NCBI GenBank assembly: GCA_013396995.1
Contig: VWZP01002209.1
Coordinates: 301,020 to 365,019 of the forward strand
Direction of reading: 5' to 3'
From: Dicaeum eximium
Taxonomy: Eukaryota > Chordata > Aves > Passeriformes > Dicaeidae
Length of the DNA stretch: 64,000 nt
Position numbers and translations under genes: made by a program. This document shows positions 25,211 through 37,073 of this stretch, piece by piece; position 1 is the first letter of the stretch; the number at the start of each line of letters is the position of its first letter. The notes below the pieces were generated by a model, which was not told the DNA's origin, did no database searches, and was given only the letters and a program-made list of their open reading frames with translations.

Positions 25211-28200
25211 CTATCTGAAGGGGAGTCCATAGGCTGAAACCTGTGAGTGCTTCCCCTGAGCAAATCACTCACATCCATATACATTTACCCTAAAATGTGT
25301 GAAGCTGCCATTAGGTCGTGGGGCTGGTTAGCCCCACTGATTTAGACCAGTTTAACCTTTCAGCTTTGGACCAACAAGGAAGAAATGGGGTGTGTTATCA
25401 CTGCAGTTCTTCAGGTTCAGGGGAGACAGAAGAGTGCACAGTTGAAAAGATCTAATCCAGGACGTCTGAATCAGCACAACATTTGTCATGGGTCTCTGTA
25501 ACAACCAGGCACATGAAAGAAATTTGCTTTTTGAATCAATGACAGAGGGGACTGAGCCAGATTTTCACACCCTTCATCACGGCAGTTTTCCAAAAGAGCT
25601 GCTCCACAGACAGTGAGTTGCTTGTAGGAAAAGCCTGCTTTTTTCTTCCAGAGTTCAATGCATTAGCAAATAGTACTTTGCCAAAAAATTTCAGCGTGCC
25701 TTAAGTCTGGAAATTTTCAAGGGAAATGCCACTGTGTTGATGAACCAGGCAGCACTCTTCCCTCAGGACCTGGTGGCCAGTAGAGCAGTATGACTTATCA
25801 CAGTGTGGAGGTGCTGCCTTGCATCAGGGAGCAGAGAAGTAGCAGACAGAGAACCCCTAAACTCCCTGACTCTAGTTAGTTTGCTCTAGTCAGGCATGAA
25901 CTTGAATGTTGCACCAAGGACATGTTTCTGCATTGCTGCTTCCCTGCAACAGTCTGGTTCAGGAAACGGGATGGAGATACTCAGCTTGCTAGCATCAGTT
26001 CGGATATGAGTGGTTTTTATGAAGATGTCATTGCTTACTTTGCCTGACTGAATGCAGTTCTGATTTTACAGTGATTTTGTTTCACCGGATTGCAATTATC
26101 CCATTCTGCTGAGTATACCACTCCATTTCTTTCTTTGAGCATTCCAACATGAGCTCTTACAGCTCATGTACCAGGACACAGTGTAATCATTGTCTGCTTA
26201 AAATCATCTTGACATAAAACTGAGATAAACATTTTTTTGTTTTTATTACAAGCCCAAACATCAGTTAATTCCAGTCCAAAGATTAATGGATCACAGAGAG
26301 GATATCCTGAGAACATTTATAAAACAGCATCAGGTTAACTACATCTGAAGCTACATTAATCCTTATAATTTCATTCAACTTCTAAATGAAAAGGAACACT
26401 TCAATGTCTCAGTCAAGCTGTACTGCAATATTGCCCCATCTTTATATAATTTCAGATCTTTCTTGTCGCAGAGAATAGGTAGGAAGTTATAGTCTAAGTT
26501 CTGCTATTCTTTGTTGCTCTTCATTACATTGAGGGTAGTATCTTTTTAAATGTTTCTTCCTTCTTTACAATCCATCCTGTAAGTCAATGATATGAATATT
26601 GGAGACATCAATAACTATCAAACATTTGAGGGCAATGTTAGTTTCCTTTTTTCACAGCGTTAGAGAATTCATTTATCTTAATGGTGTTGGTGGCATTCAG
26701 AACAATCTCAATCAATAGGCAGAATCTAATTTCACAGCTCTGATCCCTCCACAGCCAGATTGTCTCAGCTGCAGTGACACCTATCAAAACAGTGTAAGGT
26801 CCAATCCTCAATCAAATGTTGTGTTGATGAAATCAAGCAGAGCACAACTTCTTCATGCTCCCACTTCCAAGAAGAGCTACAGGAACAGGCACATCTCTGA
26901 TAAAAACAGCACTATTGATACCAGACTCAGTGTAAATCACTGAACTTTGTCTCAGCCTCAGCAGTATTGAAAAAAAATTGCTGTAAGTTTGTGGTTTTAT
27001 GTGAAAGTTGATGGCTCCATTATCTTACTCATGCTAAATACATGTCTTGACACTGGAAGGAACTGGGCCACAGTAACTAGCACATGCAAAATGCCCAAAT
27101 GCCTATGAAACAAACTACCTAAAAGATAGTGTTACAGACAGATATAGACTAAATTTTACTTTATTTTTCTATTAAAAATAGCTAACTGTAATCCTTGCAA
27201 AATAGGTGATAATTCATAATATCTCTGCCATGATTTAAGCTACGGGACTCAAACACAGTACAATTGCTAAGGTTTTAGGTATGAAAGACAGCAGAACTAC
27301 TTCCAGAATATGGAAAATGCAGATAACTTGTGCAAACATGAGATCTTTCAAATTAAATTTAACAAATTTAGTGTCATCAAGCACTTCCTTCCACTCCCAG
27401 AAGAGTGCACTAGCTAAATATATGGTGGTGGTCTACAGACGTGGCTCCTGATTTTTCAAGTTCCTCTTCCCCATCCAGAGAGCACAGGCAGATCAGCTCA
27501 CAGAACAAAGAGATACTAGAAACAAAAGTCTCTCCAGCTTTTTGGGACTGTGCAGAATTACACTGCACAAATCAAAGTATAAGCTTTAATTGTGTAAGCC
27601 CAAGCAAAAGCTTGTTTAAAGAGACACCATAAGAGTGTCACCTACTTCTAGTTATGGATCACTGCTCCATGGCAAAGGTCAAAACTCACACTTCCTGCTC
27701 CCATAATGTGGCATTTTACACATTGTTATCCCATTTACTGATAAGGAAAGAGAAAGATTTGGAAAATTAACCAGAATCACAATATTTTGCTGTCAGAACT
27801 AGTCTACTTCATGCCACCTTGTGGTTGGGCCACTGTCTTTAAAGGAGGCTGAGAGTAAACATTCTACCCAGTCCGAATGGCAGCATCCTGCAGAAATCCT
27901 GCATCCCCTTTCCTCAAGTATAAATGCTTACAGAAGGTGGGGGTAACCAAGAACCATGTGCAGCCTTATCAAACCTCGCAGTTCTGAGATATTTAGAAAG
28001 TCTTTCTATAAAATGCTCTTTTCTCACTGATTTCACTGGGTTTGCACTGATAAACACTAACCCACATCCTGGCCATCTGTTCAAAAGAGCAAAGTACAAG
28101 AGTTCCACGATGCGTTTTAGTCTGCTGTACGATCATATTGTATTATTGAAATGCAATAACCTGGGGAAAACATAAAATAGAACAGAAGGAAAATAAGCAT

Positions 28201-28511
28201 TGTGTTCCATTGCTGAGTAAGCATAACTCAATTAGAATATACATGAAATTAAATTTTCAGTTTCTAAAATAAACTTGTTTTAATTCAGAATTGCAAGAAA
28301 TCCACCAGTACCCAGTGAAGAATATTTGTGACCACTCTCACTACTGGATAAATTAAAGGTACTAGCATATCAGATCAAGGAACAAATATTGTAATACAAA
28401 AAATTATGTCAAGGAAGGAGAAGCCCATTAAATAGGAATTATTAGAAGTACAGTTCCAAACCTTAAGCACTGTTTCACAGAAAATTTTTCCTGTTTTGGA
28501 AAATGTATAGA
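25211..28511. other. Non-coding unique sequence
   Basis: No gene, RNA or element recognised in about 3.3 kb. The open frames are shorter than 85 codons and unremarkable. The base composition is AT-leaning throughout. Confidence 0.65.
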
Positions 28512-28683
28512 CATTGGAATAGGTTGCCCAAGGAGGCAATGGAGTCCCCATGCCTGGAGGTGTTTAAGAGGCATCTGGATCTGGTGCTGGGTGATGTGGT
28601 TTAGTGGTTCAGGGCTTACAGGGGCAGTGCCAAGGGCTGGACTGGATAATCTTAGAGGTCTCTTACAACCTTGATTCTGTAGT
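28512..28683 (+). mobile_element. CR1 LINE 3' end with ORF2 C-terminal tail
   Basis: The sense strand is plus. Bases 28512-28601 still encode the last 30 residues of CR1 ORF2 in frame (starting HWNRLP, with ESPCLEVFKR further on), followed by a TAG stop at 28602-28604. This is the usual end of the reverse transcriptase/endonuclease polyprotein. The 3' UTR follows (TTTAGTGGTTCAGGG, then GGACTGGATAATCTTAGAGG) and ends in a single TTGATTCTGT unit of the CR1 tail at about 28672-28682. The copy is severely 5'-truncated and inactive. It is among the better-preserved fragments here because this portion of the frame is intact. Confidence 0.93.
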
Positions 28684-29050
28684 CACAGCTTACTTTGGGA
28701 TCCTTGCTGTCTTTCAAATTTCTTTCATTCAGCTTTAAAGCATCCTTTGACTTTGGTGGGCTTTGAATCAAGACTCACAAGCTTCAGGCACTGTAATTAA
28801 ATGCCTCCACTTTATAACTGGCATGACTATTAGTGAATCAAATGAAGTTAACTCTGCAGAGCATGTCTGCTGTAAAACAAGTCTGCAGCAGATCTTAGAC
28901 TTACTACAAAGCACCTCTGCAGCTGAAAAATTCCATGGCGTTTTCTGAGATAAAAATCACTATAGATATTAATGATTTTATAATTTTTCAGAATGTGAGT
29001 AACTGTGATAGCGACTGGACTAAGGCCTTGATTTAGTACTGCCCTCTGTT
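28684..29050. other. Non-coding spacer
   Basis: Unique sequence between the CR1 fragment and the AT/TATG microsatellite. CTGCAG hexamers and CTGCAGAG-like strings recur between 28853 and 28925 without forming a regular repeat. No gene recognised. Confidence 0.55.
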
Positions 29051-29051
29051 T

Positions 29052-29086
<35 letters not shown>

Positions 29087-29145
29087 ATATGTATGTATGT
29101 ATGTATGTGTGTATGTATGTATATATATATGTATATATAGGAATA

Positions 29146-29178
<33 letters not shown>

Positions 29179-29179
29179 G
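29051..29179. repeat. Compound (AT)n / (TATG)n microsatellite, about 129 bases
   Basis: The block runs (TA)12 or so, a TATG/TGTA mixture, (TA)5, TATAGGAATATATA, and a final (TA)n run of over 20 bases ending at 29178. Long AT-rich self-complementary tracts can extrude cruciforms and are prone to expansion, slippage and sequencing error. The open frames rich in Tyr, Ile and His across it are products of the repeat and not genes. Confidence 0.97.
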
Positions 29180-29184
29180 CCCCA

Positions 29185-29217
29185 GTGCTGATACCTTTGT
29201 AATAGAGGTATCAGCAC
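29185..29217. other. Perfect 12-bp inverted repeat (hairpin), 9-base loop
   Basis: GTGCTGATACCT (29185-29196) is followed after nine bases (TTGTAATAG) by its exact reverse complement AGGTATCAGCAC (29206-29217). T-G and T-A pairs at the loop mouth could lengthen the stem by two to three steps. It starts six bases after the AT microsatellite ends. A match this long at so short a spacing is uncommon by chance. It is too short for a typical pre-miRNA (about 60 bases or more) unless the flanks also pair, which I do not see. Confidence 0.8.
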
Positions 29218-30300
29218 GAGGACCCAGGAGATTTATGCGTTGCCAGCCTGAATTCTGGAGAGGGGAAATGAAGCAGACTGGGGCAGTTCCTGGTGCTTTT
29301 GGCAAAGGCGGTACTTTGTTACCTGAAATCAGACATGAATGAAACTCTGCAGTTATGGCCTATAGCTCAGTTTGAGGAGATTCTTTCACAACAAATTCCA
29401 TCAGTTTAGCAGCATAAGTGGAGAGAAATATACAGCAGCATTTCATCTCCTGTGTTTGGTACTGCGCTCTGCAGCCAGCACCCTGCACTGGGTAACACTT
29501 AAAGCAGAAGATGCCTAAATGAGTTTCTGGGGTGTTTATGGGGTGCCAGAGAAAAAAGATAAAAACTCAAAGCATCTACAAGCTGTTGTTAAACATCTTA
29601 CTGCAGCCTGCTGTGATTTGTTTTCAGTGAAAACATGAACAATTGTTAATGTACCGTGTGGAGTGACAGCGATGCTCTGCGCGGACATCAGGCCCCAGGG
29701 TCCTCAGCAATGCAGTGCACTACACATGCACACGTAGAAGGCTCTGTGAACAAACTGAAAACACCACAGAAGCAGGAGCAGCCTTTGAGAACAAAACTTC
29801 TCATACAGACAAATAGGCAAAGCCATGGGAATTTCAGCTGAAGTGAGGTGGGTGAGCAATCACAGGAGCCACAACAACAACAAAGTAGCAGAGCAACCAC
29901 TCAGTGTCCACCCCCTCTTGGCTGAGCTCTGGTTGTCATTTCCCTGCTGTCCTCCCCAGCCTGTGGTTTGCTTCCCACACGGATGAGTAATCGAGCTCCA
30001 GTGGGGTTGGAGAGTTGCTCACTCCAGGACCTCCTCATCCTGGTGACTGGGAAAGTGTTTTGACCTGCAGCAGCAAAACATCGAGAGCCCACTTGCTGAG
30101 GAGAAGGATTTAACTGCATGGTGAAAAGAAGTTATGGAAACTTCATGTGGAAATACACCATGGGCAGGAACCTAGCACCAATCTTTAAAAACAGTTTGTA
30201 TCTCAAGCTTATTTTCTACCGTAGAGGAAAGACATTTGTGTGAATTAGAGTGCATCCACACTTGAATGCAACATTCCATGTGCAACTGCCAAAATTTGGA
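29218..30300. other. Non-coding unique sequence
   Basis: No gene recognised. Short simple patches include a CAACAACAACAA run near 29871-29882. The open frames are at most about 89 codons, with several overlapping in both directions. Confidence 0.6.
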
Positions 30301-30620
30301 AAATATTTAATTATTCTTTAATGCCTTGCCTTTTATTATGTTCCTTTGCATGAAGGTTGCTGCATAAAGCTAGTTTGGGGGTTTTAAATGTGCTTGGGGG
30401 GAAGAGTCTCCAAAGCAACATTCATGTGACAAAATTACTAGAACTGCCTGACAATCTTTGAATTCATGCCATTTCAATTAAAAAGGTTTAAAAAAAACAT
30501 TGTTTTCACAGGAGCCTTGTTCATTGTAACCATAAGACAAAAAACAACATCCACCGTGTTAATTAAGTAGGAGAGAGGGAAAAAGAGAAAGTAGAAGTCA
30601 GAAACTAATTAGCATAATAT
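30301..30620. promoter_or_regulatory. Candidate conserved non-coding element with SOX triplet
   Basis: Three SOX-type cores are packed within 33 bases: ACATTGTT (30497-30504), CCTTGTT (30515-30521) and CATTGTAA (30522-30529). TTAATTAA follows at 30559-30566 and CTAATTAG near 30605. Upstream there are TTTAATTATT and TTTGCATGAA strings. No repeat and no open frame. The combination resembles neural or mesodermal enhancers, but this is pattern-based inference. Confidence 0.3.
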
Positions 30621-31959
30621 AGATAATGGGGGAAAGAACCCCTAGAAATACAAGACAGGAGAAAAGTAGATTTTGCTAAGGACAGAATGAATAATATTCT
30701 ATTCCCTGCTAAAAACACATTCTTGACCATTATCATATTTAGTCTTTTTCAAAAGTGAAATGTAAATATACATTTTTCTATTCTCTCATGGCCTTACATG
30801 ATTTTAGGGGAAAGATGAATGGGAGCTGCTAAGAGAGCTCTGTAAGAAGCAACAATTTAGCAACTTATAAAAAAAACAAAAGCCTTTATATGCAAAATAA
30901 ACAACTCTTACTGGTCTTACATACATCTATAACTTAGCAGCCATGAGATTGCTGTTTCACCAGGGCCCCTGGCTGGCTGGCTACCCACTACACCAAGGTG
31001 TGTTATGAGGGACTCTGTCCCAAACACACCCACAAACACTTTGTGTCATTAGACCAGAGAACCCCAAGCTGATGCCTTCTGGGAAGCTGTGCTGCACCTT
31101 TAGTGTGATTGGCATTGGTTCAACCAACAGCTTCTCTGGTCTAACTGTGTGACTGAGCAGAGACTGAGGGCCCATTCTTCACAGCTGCTATTTTTTGTGT
31201 GTCTTTTATGTGATATTTCATGCATGTTTATTCAATAGCTCATTTGGATGCTGGCCAATAGTCTGCAGGTACACGGAGATTTTGATTTATTCTAAGGTGA
31301 GGCATTTGCCAGGACAGAAAGGTATATTTCACATGATGTTTTGTTACCAATAAAACAAACACATCACTTAAATTTAATATATAATATTAGACACACTATC
31401 ATTTTTCCTGCATCTGTTTCTTCAGCAGTTTGAGGAATTAACAGGCAAAGTAGGCTACAGAGCTGATCCCTCTGCTCAAAGGAGCAGAGCGCTTTGAATT
31501 GTTTTGACAATGGTTTGGTTCATTTTATTTCTTCTCAGTAGGGAATAAAGTTCTCTGCAGAAGGGAAGACATAACAGGAAATCACAGCCAGGATTATAAG
31601 CATCAGTTTATGCAGGGAAAATGATTAATTCATCTCATTTCTGTTGAACCTACTTGTTTCTGAGACGTGGAGCAGGCTCCCAGTAGAAGCTGCATGGGAG
31701 ACAGGCAGGAGCTGCATCCATAGTCTCCAAAACCTGCATCAATTACAGACGACCATTGATCAAAAAATACAAGTATCCTGAGCAGTGATTGCCATTACAT
31801 TTGCAGCTGACATTTCATGAGCTGTTCCTTCTTCAACTCAAGAATTAGCTTGAGAGTTAGCTGCATCCCACAGAGTAATGTTTTAATCACTAGCACTATA
31901 ACTACAATAAGGGGGACATTCACTGCATTTAGCATACCTGTTGTCTCCACTGTGCTTCA
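30621..31959. other. Non-coding unique sequence
   Basis: I see no gene or element. The few open frames (at most 64 codons) are unrecognised. Confidence 0.6.
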
Positions 31960-32680
31960 TTCATTAGGACCAGCATCTTCTGATTAGCTTCAGGGACACC
32001 CCCTGGAGTCACATTAATCCTGTCAATTCAGTCAGTCCCAGCAGGACATCCAGCTCTGCAGGATATGGCTGCTAACTGCGGGATCACAGAGATGCTCTTC
32101 TGCTTGTTTTATGTTCAGCAGGGTCCCAAGGCAAAAGCTGCAAGCCCCTTCCCAGGTGTGCTGTGCGGGAGGGCTGCACAGACACCTAGCAGGGCCTTCA
32201 GCCACAGCAGTGGCAGCTCAGCAGGTGGGTGGCAGGACAGAGGGGATGTCACTCAGGGGCTGGAATGGCCACAGCAGAACACAGTCTCAGCAGCCTAAGA
32301 GCACTCCTCTAGCCAGTGCCCTTGGGTCCACTCCCTTGGTGGCTGCAGTGGAGAGCAGGCACACACACACCAAGGAGGACTGCAATTGTCAGGGATCAGT
32401 GCTCGCAGTAACCACCCCAGTGGAGCTCCCACCAGTAGCAGTCCTGTGTGAAGGGAGGTCCTGTCTTCATCCCTCTGGGCACTCAAAGAGGAGATACTGC
32501 CCAGATAGGGTGCCCAGACACCCTCCCTGCCTGTCTTGACCTGCCCTGAGAAGTGGCTGAGACTGCCTCACAAGGAAGATTCGCAAGCTGTCTAAGGATA
32601 AGGTCCTCTTTTCATCTCCACAACTCTTGGGAGGCACTCCAAGACCCCTGTGATAAATAAATAGACGGCTAAATGCCATC
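31960..32680. other. GC-richer patch of unknown origin
   Basis: This stretch is visibly richer in G and C than its surroundings and has overlapping open frames in several registers (for example 32065-32298 and 32111-32539 on plus, 32295-32486 on minus). None carries a recognisable domain. CpG is not abundant enough to call a CpG island by eye. It could be an old LTR or other repeat fragment that I cannot name, or simply unique sequence. A short CA run occurs at about 32361-32371. Confidence 0.4.
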
Positions 32681-32689
32681 TGCTAAAGT

Positions 32690-32860
32690 ATATTAACAAG
32701 AACAAGTCACAAGCTGGCTGGGTGGGAAAGATTTCCTTGGCAGTTTTCTTTTTTTGCTGCTGTTCAGCTGTGGGCAGCATGATCTGGGACTTGTATTGAT
32801 TGTTCTGCTTGTAATTTAGCATAAATGCAAATGCAGGTTGAGACCCAGCATGTTCTGTTT
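32690..32860. promoter_or_regulatory. Candidate regulatory block with perfect octamer
   Basis: A perfect ATGCAAAT octamer (32825-32832) lies just after TTGTAATTTAGC and TTGATTGTTC strings. Octamers are POU-factor sites (OCT/BRN families). One perfect 8-mer is expected about twice per 64 kb counting both strands, so this carries little weight alone. Confidence 0.15.
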
Positions 32861-35800
32861 AGTAGAAACCATGAAGAGAAAAGGAAATTGCTATAAATTA
32901 AATGTTCCTGTCTCTACAGGCATTGAGATGGGGATTCTGATTTATTTAGCAGTGGCAGAGAGAGGCAAAACAACATTTATTTGAAGAAGAAAGATTGACT
33001 AGGAGCCTGCATCAGTAGCAGAAGTTTCTTATCTCAGTAAATAAAATAAGAGATTTCGGAATATTGTCAACAGATAACAGCATAGAAAACATTTGCAAAC
33101 ACATAACATGAGAGAAGCCACACATTTCATACCAAAGGTTCATCTACTTCAGGACCCTGACTCCAGGCTTACTGCAAGCTGAATCCCAGAAAAGACTGAG
33201 CACAAGGCAAGTACACCCAGCACTTTCCTTGAAAACTCAACCACACCTTCATTTGGAAGCAGCACTGGAATCTTTCTGAGCCTACAGCAGATAGGTCTTT
33301 TATACACCTTTGTTGGGCTGGTTTCCACACGTCTGAGACCAAACATCACACGTGGTTTCAGCCACCTGCCAGCCCAGCAGTTCTGATTCAAGCAGTTCTT
33401 TCAAAGAAAGCTCAGATTTATTTAAGGTAGAAGGGTTGTCTCCTCTCCACAAATTACTTAGACCAGTGATCTCAGCTCTCTCCATGTTTGACAGATTGGT
33501 ACTTGAACAAACCCTACAGACTGAAAAATGTCATTCAGAGGGGAACTGAAAGCATTTTTTTTTTACTAAGATGCATGACTCCAAAATTCATTCCTACCCT
33601 TGAAAAGGTATTATGAGGATGTTCAATCCTTTACATTTGCTTGGACTTTTATTACAGAATTTTCTTAGCAGAAGAGAAAAGAATTTTTATTTGCATTGGT
33701 TTATTACAGTTAAGTTATTTCAGAACTGCACAGCCATTATGAATATGGAAAAGGAATCTGATTTTATTTTAGTTGTATATCAACAATTGAATTATAAAAC
33801 AAAAGGTGAAATTCAGACTCAGCAGAGTTTCACATATGAGGCCAATAGTAAAATTGAAACCAAGTAAAAGACATTAATACATTGAAGGTTTTCAGGAACT
33901 TTCAGTTTAGTACAGTATTCAAACTTACTGGATGCAGTGAAGGAAAAATACTTCTCTTTCTGGGCAATTTTGGCCTGGTTTTTGTGGTCTTGTTGCACAA
34001 TCATGACACTGGTCTCATCCCTTGCATTCTGTCACAAAAGCAATTGATCTCTAAATTAACTCACACTGGGAAAACCAAAGCAAAGTTCACAGAGCCAAAG
34101 TCCACAGCAAGAGCAGTGGCTCACTGTACCACTGCAGTGCATTTTTTAGTAGCAGCAGAGAAGGGAAGCCCAGTGCAAAAGTAACCTTGCTGTCCTTAGA
34201 CTTAGAAACATGCCAAGCTGGCACATTGCCGCTCTGCTGGGAGCAGCTATATGGGCAGTGGGTCCCTATATATCCCAGAGGATAATTTGCTTTTGGAAGC
34301 ACCAAACAGTTCCTACCTGGCTACACTTCTGTCACCTTGGTGTGAAAAGGCTCCCTAAATGTTTTCAGAAGCTCCCTTAATTCAGAAAAGTAAGTGGAGG
34401 GTAAGATGAGTGACAGCAAAGCAAGTGACAAGAGTCGTGCTGTTGGTCAGACCTACATGGCTTTGGAGAGATATTGCTTGTTTCCAGAGAGAGGAGATGA
34501 GTGTGTCAGGGATGCCCGAGTCACAGAGGGCATTCACAACTTCCCCAGGCGTGCCTGGAGCTCTGGCAGAGGCACTGCATGAAACTGCAGTGTTTTATCC
34601 AATAGAAAAAAAAAAAATCTAAGACCTACACAAACCCCAGGCACAGTACAAAACTCCAAAGCCCATAATCCTCTCCCTGAGAGAAATGAAACACAAGCTA
34701 AGTCCTCATAGCATAAATACAGAGCCAGACACCCACAGCCTGCCACCTATACTCCTTAGCTGTTCCATTTCACTGCAGTCTGCACTGCTGCAGCTCTTCA
34801 ATCTTCGCAGTATAATCAACCCTGAGCCTTTTGTAAAGCCTCAGTTCTAAGAGTCAGAACAGAAGAATGAGCTCCTGCTTTTGGAAAAACAAAGGCTTCC
34901 AACCTCCCATGATGTTGAGAAAAAGATTAAAACCATGAACCAGGAAATGCAGATAGCTAAAATGTATGTATTTATTTTTCAGTCTCAGAACTGGAGCTCA
35001 CAAGTTTTGACTACTCTACAAACTGCCACATAATTGTGTTTGTTGCATAAATTTCCCTCAGGCTCATCTGGCATAATCTTACAAATGTCTGTGGCATTGA
35101 TTTACTTTTTAGAAGTTTATTCTTTAGAAAGAGCTAAGAAACAGGTATAAAGACACAGGTGAAGCTATTTTCAAACTTGTAAAGATGTTTATAGTGGAAG
35201 TGTAATCTACTTGAAAAGAACCTACAGGAAAAAATAGGAACTCTTTTTCTCCAGTCATTAGGTCAGCAGCTTAAATGTAGATTTGATTTCCCCTCTACAC
35301 TTTGAAGACTTCCATGATGCTAGCAGTCACGTCTGTTCTCTTCAACAACTGGGTACCACTTTTCTGGTGACAGGGATGAGCACAGCAACCCCTGGGGTTG
35401 TCAAGGCTCCCACCATGCTATTTCCTGGAGCCCAGTTACCAAAAGGGGATGCACTCACAACCTCAGGAGGAAAGAACTACCAATTTAAAAAAAAAAAAAA
35501 AAAAAACAAGAGTAGCAAAGGAACTTGCAACTGTGATTTTACCTGTGCCAGATTTTCTAACCCAAAGGCTGCAGAGTCCCTTGGAGTTGTTGTTGCTGGA
35601 GACAGAGCAGATATCTCCATATCCACAGGGCCAGATTGAACTTGGGAGAGTTGGTCCTAACACATGACTGCAATGCTCCAAGGCTGGGTCACCAATGCCA
35701 AGCCAAACCTGGTGACACAACTGCTTCCCCTGTGAAGCTGGAGCAGCCAGTCCATAAAATACAAGGAGTGAAAATTAGCACCTTTAACTTTAACACAGCA

Positions 35801-36889
35801 GATAAAGTCTGCTGCACTAATACAAGCAGACTTTAACTCCCTTCCCATGAGATCTGAGACACAGACTGCCCTGGACTGAAGAGATAATGTAGCTTGAACA
35901 GAGCAAGCACAGTTCTCTGCTCTGGGCATTGTCCATGCATTAAGGGCAGGTTATACACAGAAATACAGGGTAGAGCACTTCCTTCCTGAGAGTCAAAGGT
36001 AGGGATTAATGTGGGGTTTGGGGATAACCAGAACTCAGAGTCAGTTATGCAGCACTGAGAGCTTAGTAATATCTTCTCATTTTTTACTGGAATCACTATA
36101 CCCATTTTTTTGTTTAGGAGCACTTATTCTGTCTCTGTTACGTGAAATTTGGGGATGGATCATGTATTCTAAACCATTTTTTGCTTCCCTTGATGACACC
36201 TGTCAGTTACTGAATAGCTGACAGCAAATGTTGTTCTATTGATTTATTTTTCTAAACACTACGAATCATGCCAGAAGATGGATGTGAGCCTCTTATAGTA
36301 AAAACATTTTTTAAAACAGAAAGCAAAAAACAACAACAACATAAAAAAAAAACCACTAAGGCAAGCTCTCTTCTGCCTCTCCCCGAAGGTAAATGGATAG
36401 TTGCAAAAAAACTTTTTTTTTCCCTTGGTTAAAGCTTGCCATCTGGTGGAAGGAGATCAAATCAGCTGCTGTGCTGTGGGAGGAAAATAGGGGAAAACAC
36501 CTTTTTTCTTAGAGAAACAACCGTCTGCTATTGCTATAAGACAGAAGCTGAATCAATCAGATACAGCTGACCTTGTCTGCCTGCAAAGTTAAATATGGAG
36601 CTGAAGAATGAATGTTGGCACACCAGTAGATTTCGAACTTTGACAGCACAGGAGTTTTATTTAATTTGATCAGCTCACACAAGAGGTTTTAGATTGTGCT
36701 CAGCAAAGACACACTGCCATTCTCTCATAGATTTTTGAAAGCTGACATTATTTATGTTGTATAAATTATGTTTTGTTATTTAAAATTGAATGAAAGAAAA
36801 TCTCTCGTGACCAGATAAATACTATCCTTTATCCTTGAATTAGCCCTTCAGGAAGATTCTACCAGCCAACATGTTTTTCTTATGAGAAA
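32861..36889. other. Non-coding unique sequence
   Basis: No gene recognised. It contains an A20 homopolymer at about 35485-35506, which is responsible for the poly-lysine in the open frames there, and an odd palindrome CAACCCC-T-GGGGTTG at 35386-35400. The block 36540-36790 is described separately. Open frames reach 118 codons but only because of the homopolymer. Confidence 0.6.
36541..36790. promoter_or_regulatory. Candidate conserved non-coding element with PBX-HOX-like site
   Basis: AATCAATCA (36551-36559) is the reverse complement of the PBX-HOX composite core TGATTGATT. It is followed four bases later by a CAGCTG E-box (36564-36569). Further along are TTTAATTTGATC and ATTTATGTTGTATAAATTATG strings. 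No repeat and no open frame. Regulatory role is inferred from the motif pairing only. Confidence 0.25.
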
Positions 36890-37073
36890 AGGTAGGACAG
36901 AGAAAGTGCAAGAGGTGAGGGTGCAGAAGATAAAAAGGGAAGGAAATGGAGGGAGGTAGAGGAGCAGAGAGAAGAGGAGGGAGTGGGGAGAAAAAGAGAA
37001 GGGGGGGAGAAAAGGGAAGGGGAAAGAGGAGGGGAATAGGAAGAGATGGGGGCAGAGGCGGAGAAAGAAACCA
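36890..37073 (+). repeat. Polypurine (GA-rich) tract with G-quadruplex motif
   Basis: About 180 bases are almost purely A and G on the plus strand, with the densest part at 36943-37050 containing very few pyrimidines. Within it, 37001-37022 has a G7 run, GGG and GGGG separated by short loops, which fits the canonical four-tract G3+ N1-7 quadruplex rule on the plus strand if the G7 is split as GGG-G-GGG. Homopurine tracts of this kind can also form intramolecular triplexes. The Ser/Pro/Leu-rich minus-strand frame across it is compositional. Confidence 0.9.

Noticed and set aside
29020..29342. Tyr/Ile-rich frames on both strands
   Set aside because: They are direct translations of the AT/TATG microsatellite.
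32111..32539. 142-codon plus-strand frame in a GC-rich patch
   Set aside because: Overlapping frames on both strands are also open and the composition is biased. No domain recognised.
35485..35506. A20 homopolymer as a processed-pseudogene tail
   Set aside because: There is no AATAAA 10-30 bases upstream and no gene-like sequence before it. The same reasoning applies to the A runs at 4390 and 43021.
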